Below, in pieces: positions 1-9,461 of a stretch of DNA of 22,488 nt. The DNA is from a virus. The DNA lies in IMG/VR virus record IMGVR_UViG_3300025880_000129, positions 1-22,488 of that record; one strand, written 5' to 3'. Under the pieces are notes generated by a model, which worked only from the letters and a program-made list of their open reading frames with translations, had not been told where the DNA came from and did not search any database. The translations under genes were made by a program, and so were the position numbers. Each line of letters begins with the position of its first letter. Within the stretch, counting starts at the first letter, position 1.

Positions 1-60
1 TATTGATCTCCCATAAGTGCTACCACCTATAGACATAGTTCCACTAGTTGCTAGAGTCAT
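1..60 (-). CDS. Small tail-associated protein, N-terminal fragment (runs off left edge)
   Basis: An ATG at 58-60 opens a frame that stays open for all 20 codons up to the window edge and starts inside the last codons of the giant fibre gene (17-bp overlap). The visible residues begin MTLATSGTMSIGG. That Thr/Ser/Gly-rich opening, with a T-S-G-x-M/I-S-I-G pattern, resembles small tail or fibre-associated proteins that I recall from downstream of fibre genes in marine phages. The function is unknown. Its overlap with the fibre gene suggests translational coupling within the same late transcript. Only the first 20 residues can be seen, so length and domains cannot be judged. Confidence 0.55.
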   Translation of the reverse strand, partial: MTLATSGTMSIGGSTYGRSI

Positions 61-3000
61 TATCTAACCTCTGCTTTAATTCATCTATTTGCTTTTGTTG
101 GTCTTTTATAGCTTCAACAAGCAGACCAACAATATTTCCATAACGTACTGCTTTATATTTATCTTCTTCATCATGTAAGTCATGTGTTTCATATACCACT
201 TCAGGTAATACTTTTTCTAATTCTTGAGCAATAAGCCCAGTAGATTTGCTACCATCTTTTTTATAATTAAAAGTTACACCTCTTAATTTTTTTACTTTTT
301 CTACAGAGTCTTCAATAGTTTCAATGTTTTCTTTTAAACGTATATCTGAAGCAGACCCATAAGCAGTAATATTGCTATTAGATATTACAGCACCAGTTTC
401 ACCGCTAACACTAAATAAGTTAGACATAGTGCCAGTACCACCACCATGTCTGCCTATAACAAAGTCTGCACCAGCATCATTGTTATTGTTTGAATCTAAA
501 TCAATATATAAAGCACCATAAGAACTAATCCTTAAATCATCTGTGATAGCACCTGAACTACTACGAGAACCTATAGAGTGGTTAGTGGAGTTATTACCAT
601 AAAAAGTTATGTGACCGCCACGAGGTAAATGAACATCTCCTGCACTTCCTGTATCACCTGCACCAGTTAAATCTATTGCTCCACTTGTAGTAATAGTTCC
701 TATATTTAATAAATTACGAGAAGCATCCAAGATTTGTGTGCCATCCATCTTAATATTGCCATTAAGAAAGTTGATACCTGATTTACCAAAAGTAGTACCA
801 TGACCATCTATTTCTATACCTGTATGCCACTTTAATTTTAGTTGCTGATAATTGCCACTCCAAGCACCTGCTGTTCTGTAAATTCCATAATCACTGCTTG
901 AATGCCAAAAAATACCTTCATCAACAGAAGCAGTATGAGCAATACTTGCACCTGCCTTAACAGTACCAAAGCCAAGTCTTGAGGCATCAGTAAGTTGTAT
1001 GCTGTCAAAGTTTGATGTGCCACTACTGTCTATAGCACCTGATGATAGAGTACCTGTTACAACTACATCATCAGCAAGAGTTAAGTCGCCTGTATCATTA
1101 GTAATACCGCCTCTAAACCTAGCAGAATTACTAAAATACGCACCTGCTGCTGCGGTAACATAAAGATAATTACTATCTATTAGTACTTCTCCTGTATTTA
1201 AAACTCTAAAAGCAGCATTACCATTGCTACCTCTGTTTACCCTAAAAGCATCTCCAGTAGAGCCGCTTCCAGTAAACATTGAATTGCCTGTACTTGTAAT
1301 TGCCCCTGAAGTAATAGTTCCATTAACAGCCAAACCTGCACTTGGTATTGTTGTATCAGTTTCGCCATAACCAACTCTTATTCCCTCTGCTACAGTAAGT
1401 CTTCCTTGAGTAGTAAGAGCCATTGCTCCTTGAGCATTTGTATGTGTTGTATCTCCCCACCAAAAACCACGATCATTGTCGTCGTTCATTTGGAATGTCA
1501 TGGCATAGTCGTTGTTTAGACCACCATAGGTATACCCATTCTGCATACCTATTCCATAATTGGTATCTGACCACACACCTAACTTAACTCTTGCTTGTCC
1601 TGTTCCTGTTCTTATTCCTGTACTGGTTATAAGTCCTGCTGCATTTATACCCCAAGAATTAGCTGTTATTACATTACCTCTAAAGTGAATCGTATCACCT
1701 GAAGTATTACCATAATATTGATTGGTAGCATAGTTATAAAAATTAGGAACACTTGTTTGAATGTAAAAGTCTCCACTGCTAAAGGCAGTTCTACCTGCTG
1801 TATCGCTGTAGAAAAACCCATCAGTGCCATCACCTACTCTTAATCGTGTTCCAGTAATGTAGCCTGTAGCAGTAATAGCACCATCTGAAGCAAAGGTCAT
1901 TCGCGTTGTATTGTCGTGCTGATTAGCTGTTCCAAAATTAAAGTTTAAACTATTACCCCCGCCACTTGTTTTTCTAGCTATAGACCAATTATTTGTATTG
2001 GTTGAAGTAGATGCACCTTCTACAAAATTTATTGCTGAACCCCATGTACCTGCACTTGATGAAACTAAGTCTAGTTGTGCATCTGCTGCTTCCATTGTAA
2101 AAGAGCTGTAAGTAGTTGGAACACCAACATTACTTATTGTTTGGCGAATAACCCCTGAATTTGATATTGCACCTGTATCGCCATCAACTCTAAATAAAGT
2201 ACTTATGGTTCCAGTAGCACCCCCATGCCGACCAATTAAAAAATCCTTACCATCATCATTATTATTATTTGCATCTAAGTTTATAGATACTGAACCATAA
2301 CTGTTAATTCTTAAATCATCAGCAACAGCTCCTGCACTACTTCTTGAGGATATTGAATGTTGAGTTGATTCATCACCATAGAATGTTATAAATCCTGCTC
2401 TTGGAATGTGTATTGCTCCAGTACCTGAAGCACCTGCTGTAGTCCATAAATTGATTTTGCTGTTATTTGTAAGTAAAATATTTCCACTAGAGATAGTTCC
2501 TGCTGTTATGTTTCTTGATTGATCTGCAAAAGTAGAGCCGCCTATTTCAAGGTTTCCATTTACAATATTGGTATGTGCATCAATTTGTATTTTAGAAGAA
2601 CCTGATGCTGTAAGAACAATTTTATCTGATGACCCTGCCCTTATTTGAACATCATCATAAGCATAAATGTCTACCTGCCTTCCTGTTAAAACACTTGTAT
2701 GAACTGTTCCACCTGAAATTATTGAACCCACGTTGTAATAAAGTTTATGTTCGGCATCACTGCCAAGCTCTATTTCAGGCGTATATATATTGCGAGAGGC
2801 ATCTATGACTGTTGTACCTGTTCCTGTACCTACTGCATAACCATTAAGTGCGTTAAACATTCCATCAGAAGCACTATTTGCATAAGATGTTTGAGCAGAT
2901 ACAGCTTTAAACTGACCGACTTGTGCTTGACCTGCTGTACTTAGAAATTTAAAAACTTGATCTGACCTAATATTAGAACTACCTGAAAATCTTAAATCTT

Positions 3001-6000
3001 CGTTATTGATAGTAACTCTGCTACTAGAGATAGTTCCTGCAAAGGTGGCGTTGCCACCATTAGCTATGGTTAATCTTGTACCTCCATTAGTTCTAAAGAA
3101 CATATTGCCAGTGCTATAATCTAGCTGTATGCCATAAGATGTATTTGCTAAATATAAATTAACGTCATTAGAACCATCTACTATAGTTACACCACTACTA
3201 GTAATAGCACCACTAGAGATAGTTCCTATATTGGTAAGGTTTCTTGAGGTATCAATAACAGTTGTTGACCCTACTTGATAATAGCCACCTTTTATTAAAC
3301 CTGCCGCACCTGTTTGTATTGTGCCATTACCTGTTACTGTTAAGGATGGTACTGTAAGACCGCCACCAAAGATTGGAGCTGAAGCAAAATTAACAACCCC
3401 ACCTGCTACATAAAAAACATTAGACCCACCATCTGTTAAATTTAATCTGTTTGTGTAATGGTCATATAAGAGAGAATACTCATTAGCAGTAGTTGAGCCA
3501 AAATTGATCGCAATAGAGTCCCCTTGACTTGAGCCTGACAATAACTGCATACCCACAACCGCACCAGTGCCATTTGCCTTGTCTACTGTAATTGAACCTG
3601 ATGATAGAGTTGTTATTCCTTGAACAGGATTAGATTCAAAGTTAAATCCACCTGTACCACTAATTGTAAGTCTTGCAGTTTCATTAGTACCTAAAACTAA
3701 ATTCCTAGAGGCTGAATTTTGGTATATATGCATGGCACTACCATCTAAAGCAATAGCACCCTGATAACCATTTCCATCAACCTCTAGTTGTCCATTAGCA
3801 GAAGAATCCATACTAATGTTTGTGCCATCACCTGCATGAAGATTTCCACTACTGGTAATTGCCCCTGATGAGATAGTTCCTGTTACAGCTAAAGCACTAC
3901 CATTATAAGTTAGTCCTGATTCTGCATTTAAGGTATTTGCTGTTCCGCTACCTGTAATAATTCTATTATCAGCGTTGTTGTTAATGGTAGTTCCTGCACC
4001 AACTTCCTTCCACGCGTACCATGTACCATTGTAATATTTACGTTCGTAAGTTTTATTAACCCCATAGCCTTGATAGACTTGATAAATCATTAAACCATCT
4101 GCTTTTACAGTAAGCATACCTGCAACATTTGCAGGATAATTAGAACCTGACGTGGCGTTAGCATTACTATTTTGATTATATAAACCTATTGCCGTATAGG
4201 TATTCAAATTTACACTAGCAGGTATATCAGTTCTTTTTCTTAATACATCAGCATCAGTTTGAGAATAAGTATAAGCAGTATTCCAATTAGTAGAGTTACC
4301 GCCTGTGGCTGTTACTGTACCACCAACAGTTAAAGCACCTGCTGAAGCTGTTACTCTTAAATCAAAATCGTTATTACCTCCTGAATCAGAGGTATGAAAG
4401 TCAAGGTACTTGCCAACCTCCATAACACCATCCGTTGCAACCTTTACAACACCTCCGTTCCACCAATCTCCACTTACTGGACTAGGAATACGAGCAGCAT
4501 TAAGAACTCCTGAAGTAATTTTATTAGCATTAAGACTAGCTGTAGAGTTTGTAATATAACCTGCAAGAGCATGATTGCCCCATCCGTAAGCAGTATTCCA
4601 ATTGGTAGAGTTACCGCCTGTTGCTGTTACGTTTCCTGTTACATTTAACCCATGACTAGTTGTAAATCTACTGTTGGGCTTATCCCATAAAATAGTGGCA
4701 TTAGTTGTGCTATTAACAGCATCCTGAATAGTAATACCTGCACCATTAGCATTAGCAGAAGTATCACCAGTTCCATAGTTAAGAGTAATGTTTTTATCTT
4801 TTACATCTAGGTTGGTAGTATCAATTGTTGTAGTCGTTCCCTGTACGTCTAAATTTCCGCCTATGACTACATTGTTTGAAAAAGTATGATCTCCACTAAT
4901 AGTAGAATCAAGATTAAGAGTAACAGCACCTGAAGTACCGCCACCATTTAGGTTAGTACCTGCTGTAACTGCTGTAATATCTCCTGTCGGAACAGTTTGT
5001 GAGCCATCTCCATTATCTATATAAAAACCATCTCCTGAAGTATCAGTGATAGTTAAAGTTCTTGGTGCTGTAGCTGTAACTTTATTAATAGTGTTATAGC
5101 CTGAATCAGTTGTGGTTACTAATGTTCTAAATTTATAAGTTGTACCACTTGATGTACCTGCAAGGTTTGTAATTGTTCCTGTTATATTTGTAAAACCATT
5201 TGCATCAACAGAACCATAATTACTTAATGTATTGCCTTTTCTTACATCAGCAAAAGCAACAAAAAATGCAGGTTCTGCTTCATTCGTAATTTCTACAGAA
5301 TATTGTTGTGCAGTTGGACTTGTTGAGGTTGTTTTTGTAAATTGTTGTGAATTACCTGAACCACCTGTTGTAATAGCAATATTATTCCAATTAGAACCAC
5401 CATCAGATGAGTATTGCATCTGTAATGTAAAGTTATCAGGTATTTCTGCTAAAGCATCAGCAGTTGCAAGAGCAGAACTTGTATTAGAAAAACCATCACC
5501 ACCAAACAATGTATTTAAAGCTACTGAAACACTTAAATTAGTATTAGCAACTAAGGTTATTGATTGCCAAGAAGCAGAAGTATCACCATTAGCACTAAAT
5601 GTATCTGATACACTTTGAACAGGCGTTCCTGTAACAGCAGATATTTGTGTTAATGCTAAGTCTGAAAAACCTGCATCAGAACTAAATATCAAACCACCTT
5701 CGTTATTATATATACTAATTTTCTTAGCTATAATCTCACCTGTTTTAGAAACAGAAAAATCAGCAGTACTTCCTGATGTACCACCTGACCAAAACCTGTA
5801 AGTATCATCTTCGCCACTTAATGTAGCTTGTGTTATTCCAGTGCCTGATGTAATACGCTTATTACTTTGCACCACACCTGCAGGACTTACTTTAAAAAGT
5901 GCAGATGCATACGAAGTATTGCCTAAATAAATACCATTAGTATCTGCTTTAAATATGTTGTTTCCTGACCCTATTGCTATAGAACCATTAAATGTTCCAC

Positions 6001-8308
6001 TAGTTGCGTTGACTTCACCTGTAACAATTGCACCAGTTGCGGTCATCAACCCTGCTGTAGAAACAGTAAAATTGCCTGAACCTATGTTCATATTACCTGC
6101 TGTAATAGAGCCAAGATCAGCAGATATAGCAGATAGGCTTGTTACATTAATTTCATTAGCAGTAATAACATCAGCCTGCACATCTCCAAGACCTACAGGT
6201 GCATCTCCAACAGTAAAAGTTAAAGTAGCGGCAGAAGATTCAGTACCTAAAGTATTTAAAGAAGTTATGCTAGCAACATAATTAGTGCCAGTAGGTAAAA
6301 AGTTAAGATCAGCATTGTTAACATCAACTATTTTATTTAAAACTTGATTATTAGATGAGTCTTTAACATTAATTCTATATTGATAATCTGGAAAATCAGT
6401 TGGTATGTTCCAAGATATAAATGGCCTGTCTGTTGAACTAGCATTACTATCAGTAAATGATAACCCTGTTGGAGCTTTAACTGCATAAGCAGAAGGTAGG
6501 TTAGCTAGCTCTTCTAGTGGCTCTTCAGGTGGAGTTTCCCATGTATATACATCAAAGTATTCTATTAGGCTAACAGAAACCAAACCATTAGACTGTAATT
6601 CTAATGCCTCAACCCTACAGGTTTGAACTGTATCAAAAGTACCTGCATAGCTTAAAGTAACTATATCCCCAACATTTAATTTATACATCTCAGGAGTTCC
6701 TAAGAACTGTATAGTCATTTGCTTTCTACTTCTAACAAGTATTGCTTTGGCCATGTTATAGGCTATATATGGGTCAGTTACATAAGGAAATTCTGCTTTG
6801 ATTTCTAATATCTCATCACCATCATCTGAATAATACTCAGGGGTTGCATCATGTAAAACTGTAGCTGTATCTAATTCGTATTTTTTATTGGCATTAAAGA
6901 ACTCAACAATAACTTTATTAGCTTTTTTGTCTTTATTTCCATAATCTACTGATATGCCTGTATCAGAAATAATATGGTCATCAGTAATGCTAAATGTAGA
7001 TGTTCCTGTATCTTCTATAGATAATTCATATTTGCCATCTATATATAAAAAGATACCTCGCATATTTGCAAGAAGGTCTTTTGCATTATCCATGACATTT
7101 TTATTAGCATCTAAATAGCCATTACAGTGAAATCTTTTTACCTTAACTAATGATGTTCCTGTTTGTGAAGAGTATGTAGAACCTAGCGTATCATTAATAT
7201 ATACAATGTATTCGTTGTTTTGATCGTAGAATCCATTTCTTTGAACATCTTTAATTTCTTTACCATCTACAATAAGAGTATTGCTTCCATCACGAATATC
7301 TATTACTTCCCCAACTTTATTTTGCCACCAAGCACTATCAGGGTTAGTTCCACCAATAGTTATGAAATCATCCCCAGCATTACCTGACCAAGTAAGAGAT
7401 TGTGCTGAACCATTAAAGTAAGGTTGGTCAACTTCTGTATCACAAACATTTGCAGCAGCAGTAAATGTGCTCATGTTTATTTGTGATTGTGTTAGTCCTT
7501 TACCATACTCATTATTAGTTATGTAATCTAAAAATGTTAAAGCTGGATTATCTGAATATTTATAAGTAGATACAGTTCCAAATGTTTGATTTGTATCTCT
7601 TGGGTCAAATACTTTTTTACCTCTAACTTGGACTGTAAGTTGTGGTACTCCTGACCATATACCCTCTTTGTCATAGCCATAGTGAGCTGCTATATAAGCA
7701 ACACCATTTAGTTTATGTGCAGAAGTCCAGTTAGGCATAGAAGCCACAAGCATAGGGTCTGCTGTTTGTGTTGCAGCTCCGTGATGTAGATTCATAACAT
7801 ATCTATATTTAGATGTTGGACTAGAGCCAAATTGACCAGCACCAGCATCTATACCAGTACCATTTTGTGAAACTGAATTTAAGGAATAATTACCTGATGT
7901 AATTTTATCTGAACCAATATAACCACCATCTCTAAATCTAGCTGAATCAGTTAATGGATTGCCATCTAATTCAATAGTTCTTCCAATTATTTCATCACAT
8001 TCACCAACTGAAAGAGCGTAGACTACATATAAATCTCTTGAGTCATTAGCAGACACATCCATATAAATAACCTGAGCACCAACACGCCTAGTTCCATATA
8101 TGACAGGAAGTTTGCCTCCAGCAGAGGTTTTATTAGCTAATATATCCTGGCCTTTTCCAAGCATTTGTCTTGCTTGTAAAAAACCTTTAACACCAACTAC
8201 TGCTGTTACTGCTGTAAATACATAACTTATTTTTTGTAATGTATTAGCTGCATCCCATGCTATTTTTGCATCCTTAAAGAAAGTAGCAACTGCTGTCCAA
8301 AAACTCAT
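44..8308 (-). CDS. Giant tail tip / host-specificity fibre protein with C-terminal S74 chaperone
   Basis: A 2754-residue protein at the end of the tail module, in the place of lambda J. The N-terminal ~600 residues look like a gpJ/phage-tail_3-type tip protein: a hydrophobic start, then LPVIYGTRRVGAQVIY near residue 68. A fibronectin type III-like domain follows at about 610-705. The rest is a long Gly/Ser/Thr/Asn-rich fibre built of repeated strands with recurring GTISSGAITSSG-type motifs. The last 101 residues match the peptidase S74 intramolecular chaperone, opening with SDIRLKENI (Ser2654-Asp2655), followed by GLIAQELEKVLPEVV and a short C-terminal coiled coil. In this family the chaperone helps fibre trimerisation and is then cut off at the Ser-Asp. 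The start ATG overlaps the preceding gene's stop (TAATG). Its likely role is tail tip and receptor binding. The receptor cannot be inferred. Confidence 0.93.
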   Translation of the reverse strand: MSFWTAVATFFKDAKIAWDAANTLQKISYVFTAVTAVVGVKGFLQARQMLGKGQDILANKTSAGGKLPVIYGTRRVGAQVIYMDVSANDSRDLYVVYALSVGECDEIIGRTIELDGNPLTDSARFRDGGYIGSDKITSGNYSLNSVSQNGTGIDAGAGQFGSSPTSKYRYVMNLHHGAATQTADPMLVASMPNWTSAHKLNGVAYIAAHYGYDKEGIWSGVPQLTVQVRGKKVFDPRDTNQTFGTVSTYKYSDNPALTFLDYITNNEYGKGLTQSQINMSTFTAAANVCDTEVDQPYFNGSAQSLTWSGNAGDDFITIGGTNPDSAWWQNKVGEVIDIRDGSNTLIVDGKEIKDVQRNGFYDQNNEYIVYINDTLGSTYSSQTGTSLVKVKRFHCNGYLDANKNVMDNAKDLLANMRGIFLYIDGKYELSIEDTGTSTFSITDDHIISDTGISVDYGNKDKKANKVIVEFFNANKKYELDTATVLHDATPEYYSDDGDEILEIKAEFPYVTDPYIAYNMAKAILVRSRKQMTIQFLGTPEMYKLNVGDIVTLSYAGTFDTVQTCRVEALELQSNGLVSVSLIEYFDVYTWETPPEEPLEELANLPSAYAVKAPTGLSFTDSNASSTDRPFISWNIPTDFPDYQYRINVKDSSNNQVLNKIVDVNNADLNFLPTGTNYVASITSLNTLGTESSAATLTFTVGDAPVGLGDVQADVITANEINVTSLSAISADLGSITAGNMNIGSGNFTVSTAGLMTATGAIVTGEVNATSGTFNGSIAIGSGNNIFKADTNGIYLGNTSYASALFKVSPAGVVQSNKRITSGTGITQATLSGEDDTYRFWSGGTSGSTADFSVSKTGEIIAKKISIYNNEGGLIFSSDAGFSDLALTQISAVTGTPVQSVSDTFSANGDTSASWQSITLVANTNLSVSVALNTLFGGDGFSNTSSALATADALAEIPDNFTLQMQYSSDGGSNWNNIAITTGGSGNSQQFTKTTSTSPTAQQYSVEITNEAEPAFFVAFADVRKGNTLSNYGSVDANGFTNITGTITNLAGTSSGTTYKFRTLVTTTDSGYNTINKVTATAPRTLTITDTSGDGFYIDNGDGSQTVPTGDITAVTAGTNLNGGGTSGAVTLNLDSTISGDHTFSNNVVIGGNLDVQGTTTTIDTTNLDVKDKNITLNYGTGDTSANANGAGITIQDAVNSTTNATILWDKPNSRFTTSHGLNVTGNVTATGGNSTNWNTAYGWGNHALAGYITNSTASLNANKITSGVLNAARIPSPVSGDWWNGGVVKVATDGVMEVGKYLDFHTSDSGGNNDFDLRVTASAGALTVGGTVTATGGNSTNWNTAYTYSQTDADVLRKRTDIPASVNLNTYTAIGLYNQNSNANATSGSNYPANVAGMLTVKADGLMIYQVYQGYGVNKTYERKYYNGTWYAWKEVGAGTTINNNADNRIITGSGTANTLNAESGLTYNGSALAVTGTISSGAITSSGNLHAGDGTNISMDSSANGQLEVDGNGYQGAIALDGSAMHIYQNSASRNLVLGTNETARLTISGTGGFNFESNPVQGITTLSSGSITVDKANGTGAVVGMQLLSGSSQGDSIAINFGSTTANEYSLLYDHYTNRLNLTDGGSNVFYVAGGVVNFASAPIFGGGLTVPSLTVTGNGTIQTGAAGLIKGGYYQVGSTTVIDTSRNLTNIGTISSGAITSSGVTIVDGSNDVNLYLANTSYGIQLDYSTGNMFFRTNGGTRLTIANGGNATFAGTISSSRVTINNEDLRFSGSSNIRSDQVFKFLSTAGQAQVGQFKAVSAQTSYANSASDGMFNALNGYAVGTGTGTTVIDASRNIYTPEIELGSDAEHKLYYNVGSIISGGTVHTSVLTGRQVDIYAYDDVQIRAGSSDKIVLTASGSSKIQIDAHTNIVNGNLEIGGSTFADQSRNITAGTISSGNILLTNNSKINLWTTAGASGTGAIHIPRAGFITFYGDESTQHSISSRSSAGAVADDLRINSYGSVSINLDANNNNDDGKDFLIGRHGGATGTISTLFRVDGDTGAISNSGVIRQTISNVGVPTTYSSFTMEAADAQLDLVSSSAGTWGSAINFVEGASTSTNTNNWSIARKTSGGGNSLNFNFGTANQHDNTTRMTFASDGAITATGYITGTRLRVGDGTDGFFYSDTAGRTAFSSGDFYIQTSVPNFYNYATNQYYGNTSGDTIHFRGNVITANSWGINAAGLITSTGIRTGTGQARVKLGVWSDTNYGIGMQNGYTYGGLNNDYAMTFQMNDDNDRGFWWGDTTHTNAQGAMALTTQGRLTVAEGIRVGYGETDTTIPSAGLAVNGTITSGAITSTGNSMFTGSGSTGDAFRVNRGSNGNAAFRVLNTGEVLIDSNYLYVTAAAGAYFSNSARFRGGITNDTGDLTLADDVVVTGTLSSGAIDSSGTSNFDSIQLTDASRLGFGTVKAGASIAHTASVDEGIFWHSSSDYGIYRTAGAWSGNYQQLKLKWHTGIEIDGHGTTFGKSGINFLNGNIKMDGTQILDASRNLLNIGTITTSGAIDLTGAGDTGSAGDVHLPRGGHITFYGNNSTNHSIGSRSSSGAITDDLRISSYGALYIDLDSNNNNDAGADFVIGRHGGGTGTMSNLFSVSGETGAVISNSNITAYGSASDIRLKENIETIEDSVEKVKKLRGVTFNYKKDGSKSTGLIAQELEKVLPEVVYETHDLHDEEDKYKAVRYGNIVGLLVEAIKDQQKQIDELKQRLDNDSSN
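4272..4630. repeat. Pair of 44-bp near-identical direct repeats in the fibre gene
   Basis: 4272-4315 and 4587-4630 differ at only two positions. They encode the motif TATGGNSTNWNTAY twice in the fibre (near residues 1230 and 1335). This is a duplicated structural cassette and a likely recombination point. Confidence 0.8.
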
Positions 8309-8856
8309 TATTTACCCCACCTTACATCTGTTTTAACTTGTGTAGCAAATTCAAAACCTTTATCCCCAGTGCTAAAAGACTGTTGTGACTCATCAGAATA
8401 GTGCCTGCCTTTGGTTAAGTTCCAATTTGCCCAATGTGATGCTACTGTCATATTTAATATTGAATTATCTATATCTTCTTGTATAGATACATTTCTTATT
8501 TGCCCTGTAAAATAATTTATAGCACCAATAATTGTTTCATCTGAATTAAAGTAAGCTATATAAATATCTACTGTTTTATCTGTAAATTCTCCATCTTGAA
8601 CTAAAGACCTTACATCATCTGTAATATTAGAAAAACCTAAATTAATTTCATTAACTTGTAACTGTCCTGTTTCTGTTGTTGAGTCAACAGTTAGGAAAGC
8701 TCCACCAGCTTCATAACTATTAGAATCATAAGTAACATTAGAATACCAATCAGTTAATCTAATAGTAGATGATAAGTTAAGTTCAACAAGAAATGCTGTC
8801 TTAGTTGCTGTTGATGATACTTGAGTTTGTAGATCAGTAGATAAACTTCTAGGCAC
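8308..8856 (-). CDS. Minor tail protein (DUF2163 / BR0599-like)
   Basis: A 182-residue protein between the 201-aa minor tail gene and the tip/fibre gene. The N-terminal half has LTDWYSNVTYDSNSYEAGG near residue 34, typical of DUF2163-type tail proteins. The C-terminus ends GDKGFEFATQVKTDVRWGK, the 'GD+GFEF....I+WG' ending I associate with the BR0599 C-terminal region. Members sit at the distal tail next to tip proteins and are thought to take part in baseplate or tip assembly. The start codon is GTG at 8854-8856 and overlaps the previous stop by one base (TAGTG). No nearer ATG preserves the conserved N-terminus. The family call rests on motif recognition by eye. Confidence 0.8.
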   Translation of the reverse strand: MPRSLSTDLQTQVSSTATKTAFLVELNLSSTIRLTDWYSNVTYDSNSYEAGGAFLTVDSTTETGQLQVNEINLGFSNITDDVRSLVQDGEFTDKTVDIYIAYFNSDETIIGAINYFTGQIRNVSIQEDIDNSILNMTVASHWANWNLTKGRHYSDESQQSFSTGDKGFEFATQVKTDVRWGK

Positions 8857-9461
8857 TATGTAATAACCTCTCTAACATCAAATGAAATACTATAAAAACC
8901 ACTGGCATCCGTTGAGTACATAATTTCGTTGTTTTCTAAATATACAGTAAAACTTGGTTTGTTTACAGTGACAGCTTCATTATTTGCTAGAGAAGTTACT
9001 AGGTTTGGGGATATTTGCAGAGTCAATGCACCACTGCTATTAGCATCAATATTATTTTGCACCATATAAACTTTACTATGATTGGCAAACTTAATTAAAT
9101 CTCCAGCCTTTAAAGCACCTGTTTGGTTCGCTGTAAAGCCATCTAAGGCTATAGAAGAATCTCCTGATGAAAATGTACCATTGACCAATATATCTGTTTC
9201 TGACTTGCCTGCACCTAAGTTATCTAATGGTGCGACTATTGTAAAGTCCTCAAAAGAACCTTTTTGTTTTTGTAAAAATGCAAATATTTCTTGAGACTTT
9301 TCTTGTTGTAATGGAGGCATTGCAACTGTAAAAGAAAAATACTGAGCACCTATTTGTCTGACTTGTTTTTTACCTGATAGTGTTTGATTTAATAGAGTGG
9401 GTCTGTTGTCTTTAAAATTAAGACTCCTAAAATTTGGGTCTGTTGGAAATTGTCCTGACAT
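8856..9461 (-). CDS. Minor / distal tail protein
   Basis: A 201-residue protein directly after the tape measure gene and before the DUF2163-like protein, the slot normally held by a distal tail or tape-measure-proximal minor tail protein. It has no signal peptide or membrane segment. The first ~90 residues include a Q-rich stretch and an alternating beta pattern (YFSFTVAMPPL, then FEDFTIVAPL), and the C-terminus ends in beta strands (FYSISFDVREVIT), consistent with a beta-rich structural subunit. Its ATG overlaps the tape measure stop by one base (TAATG), and its TAG overlaps the next GTG. The exact family is not recognised, so the role comes mainly from position. Confidence 0.7.
   Translation of the reverse strand: MSGQFPTDPNFRSLNFKDNRPTLLNQTLSGKKQVRQIGAQYFSFTVAMPPLQQEKSQEIFAFLQKQKGSFEDFTIVAPLDNLGAGKSETDILVNGTFSSGDSSIALDGFTANQTGALKAGDLIKFANHSKVYMVQNNIDANSSGALTLQISPNLVTSLANNEAVTVNKPSFTVYLENNEIMYSTDASGFYSISFDVREVIT

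Noticed and set aside
5232-5618. 128-aa plus-strand frame inside the fibre gene
   Set aside because: It is antisense to a strongly supported fibre sequence, has no RBS, and its odd Cys/Ala/Val-rich composition is that of a shadow frame.
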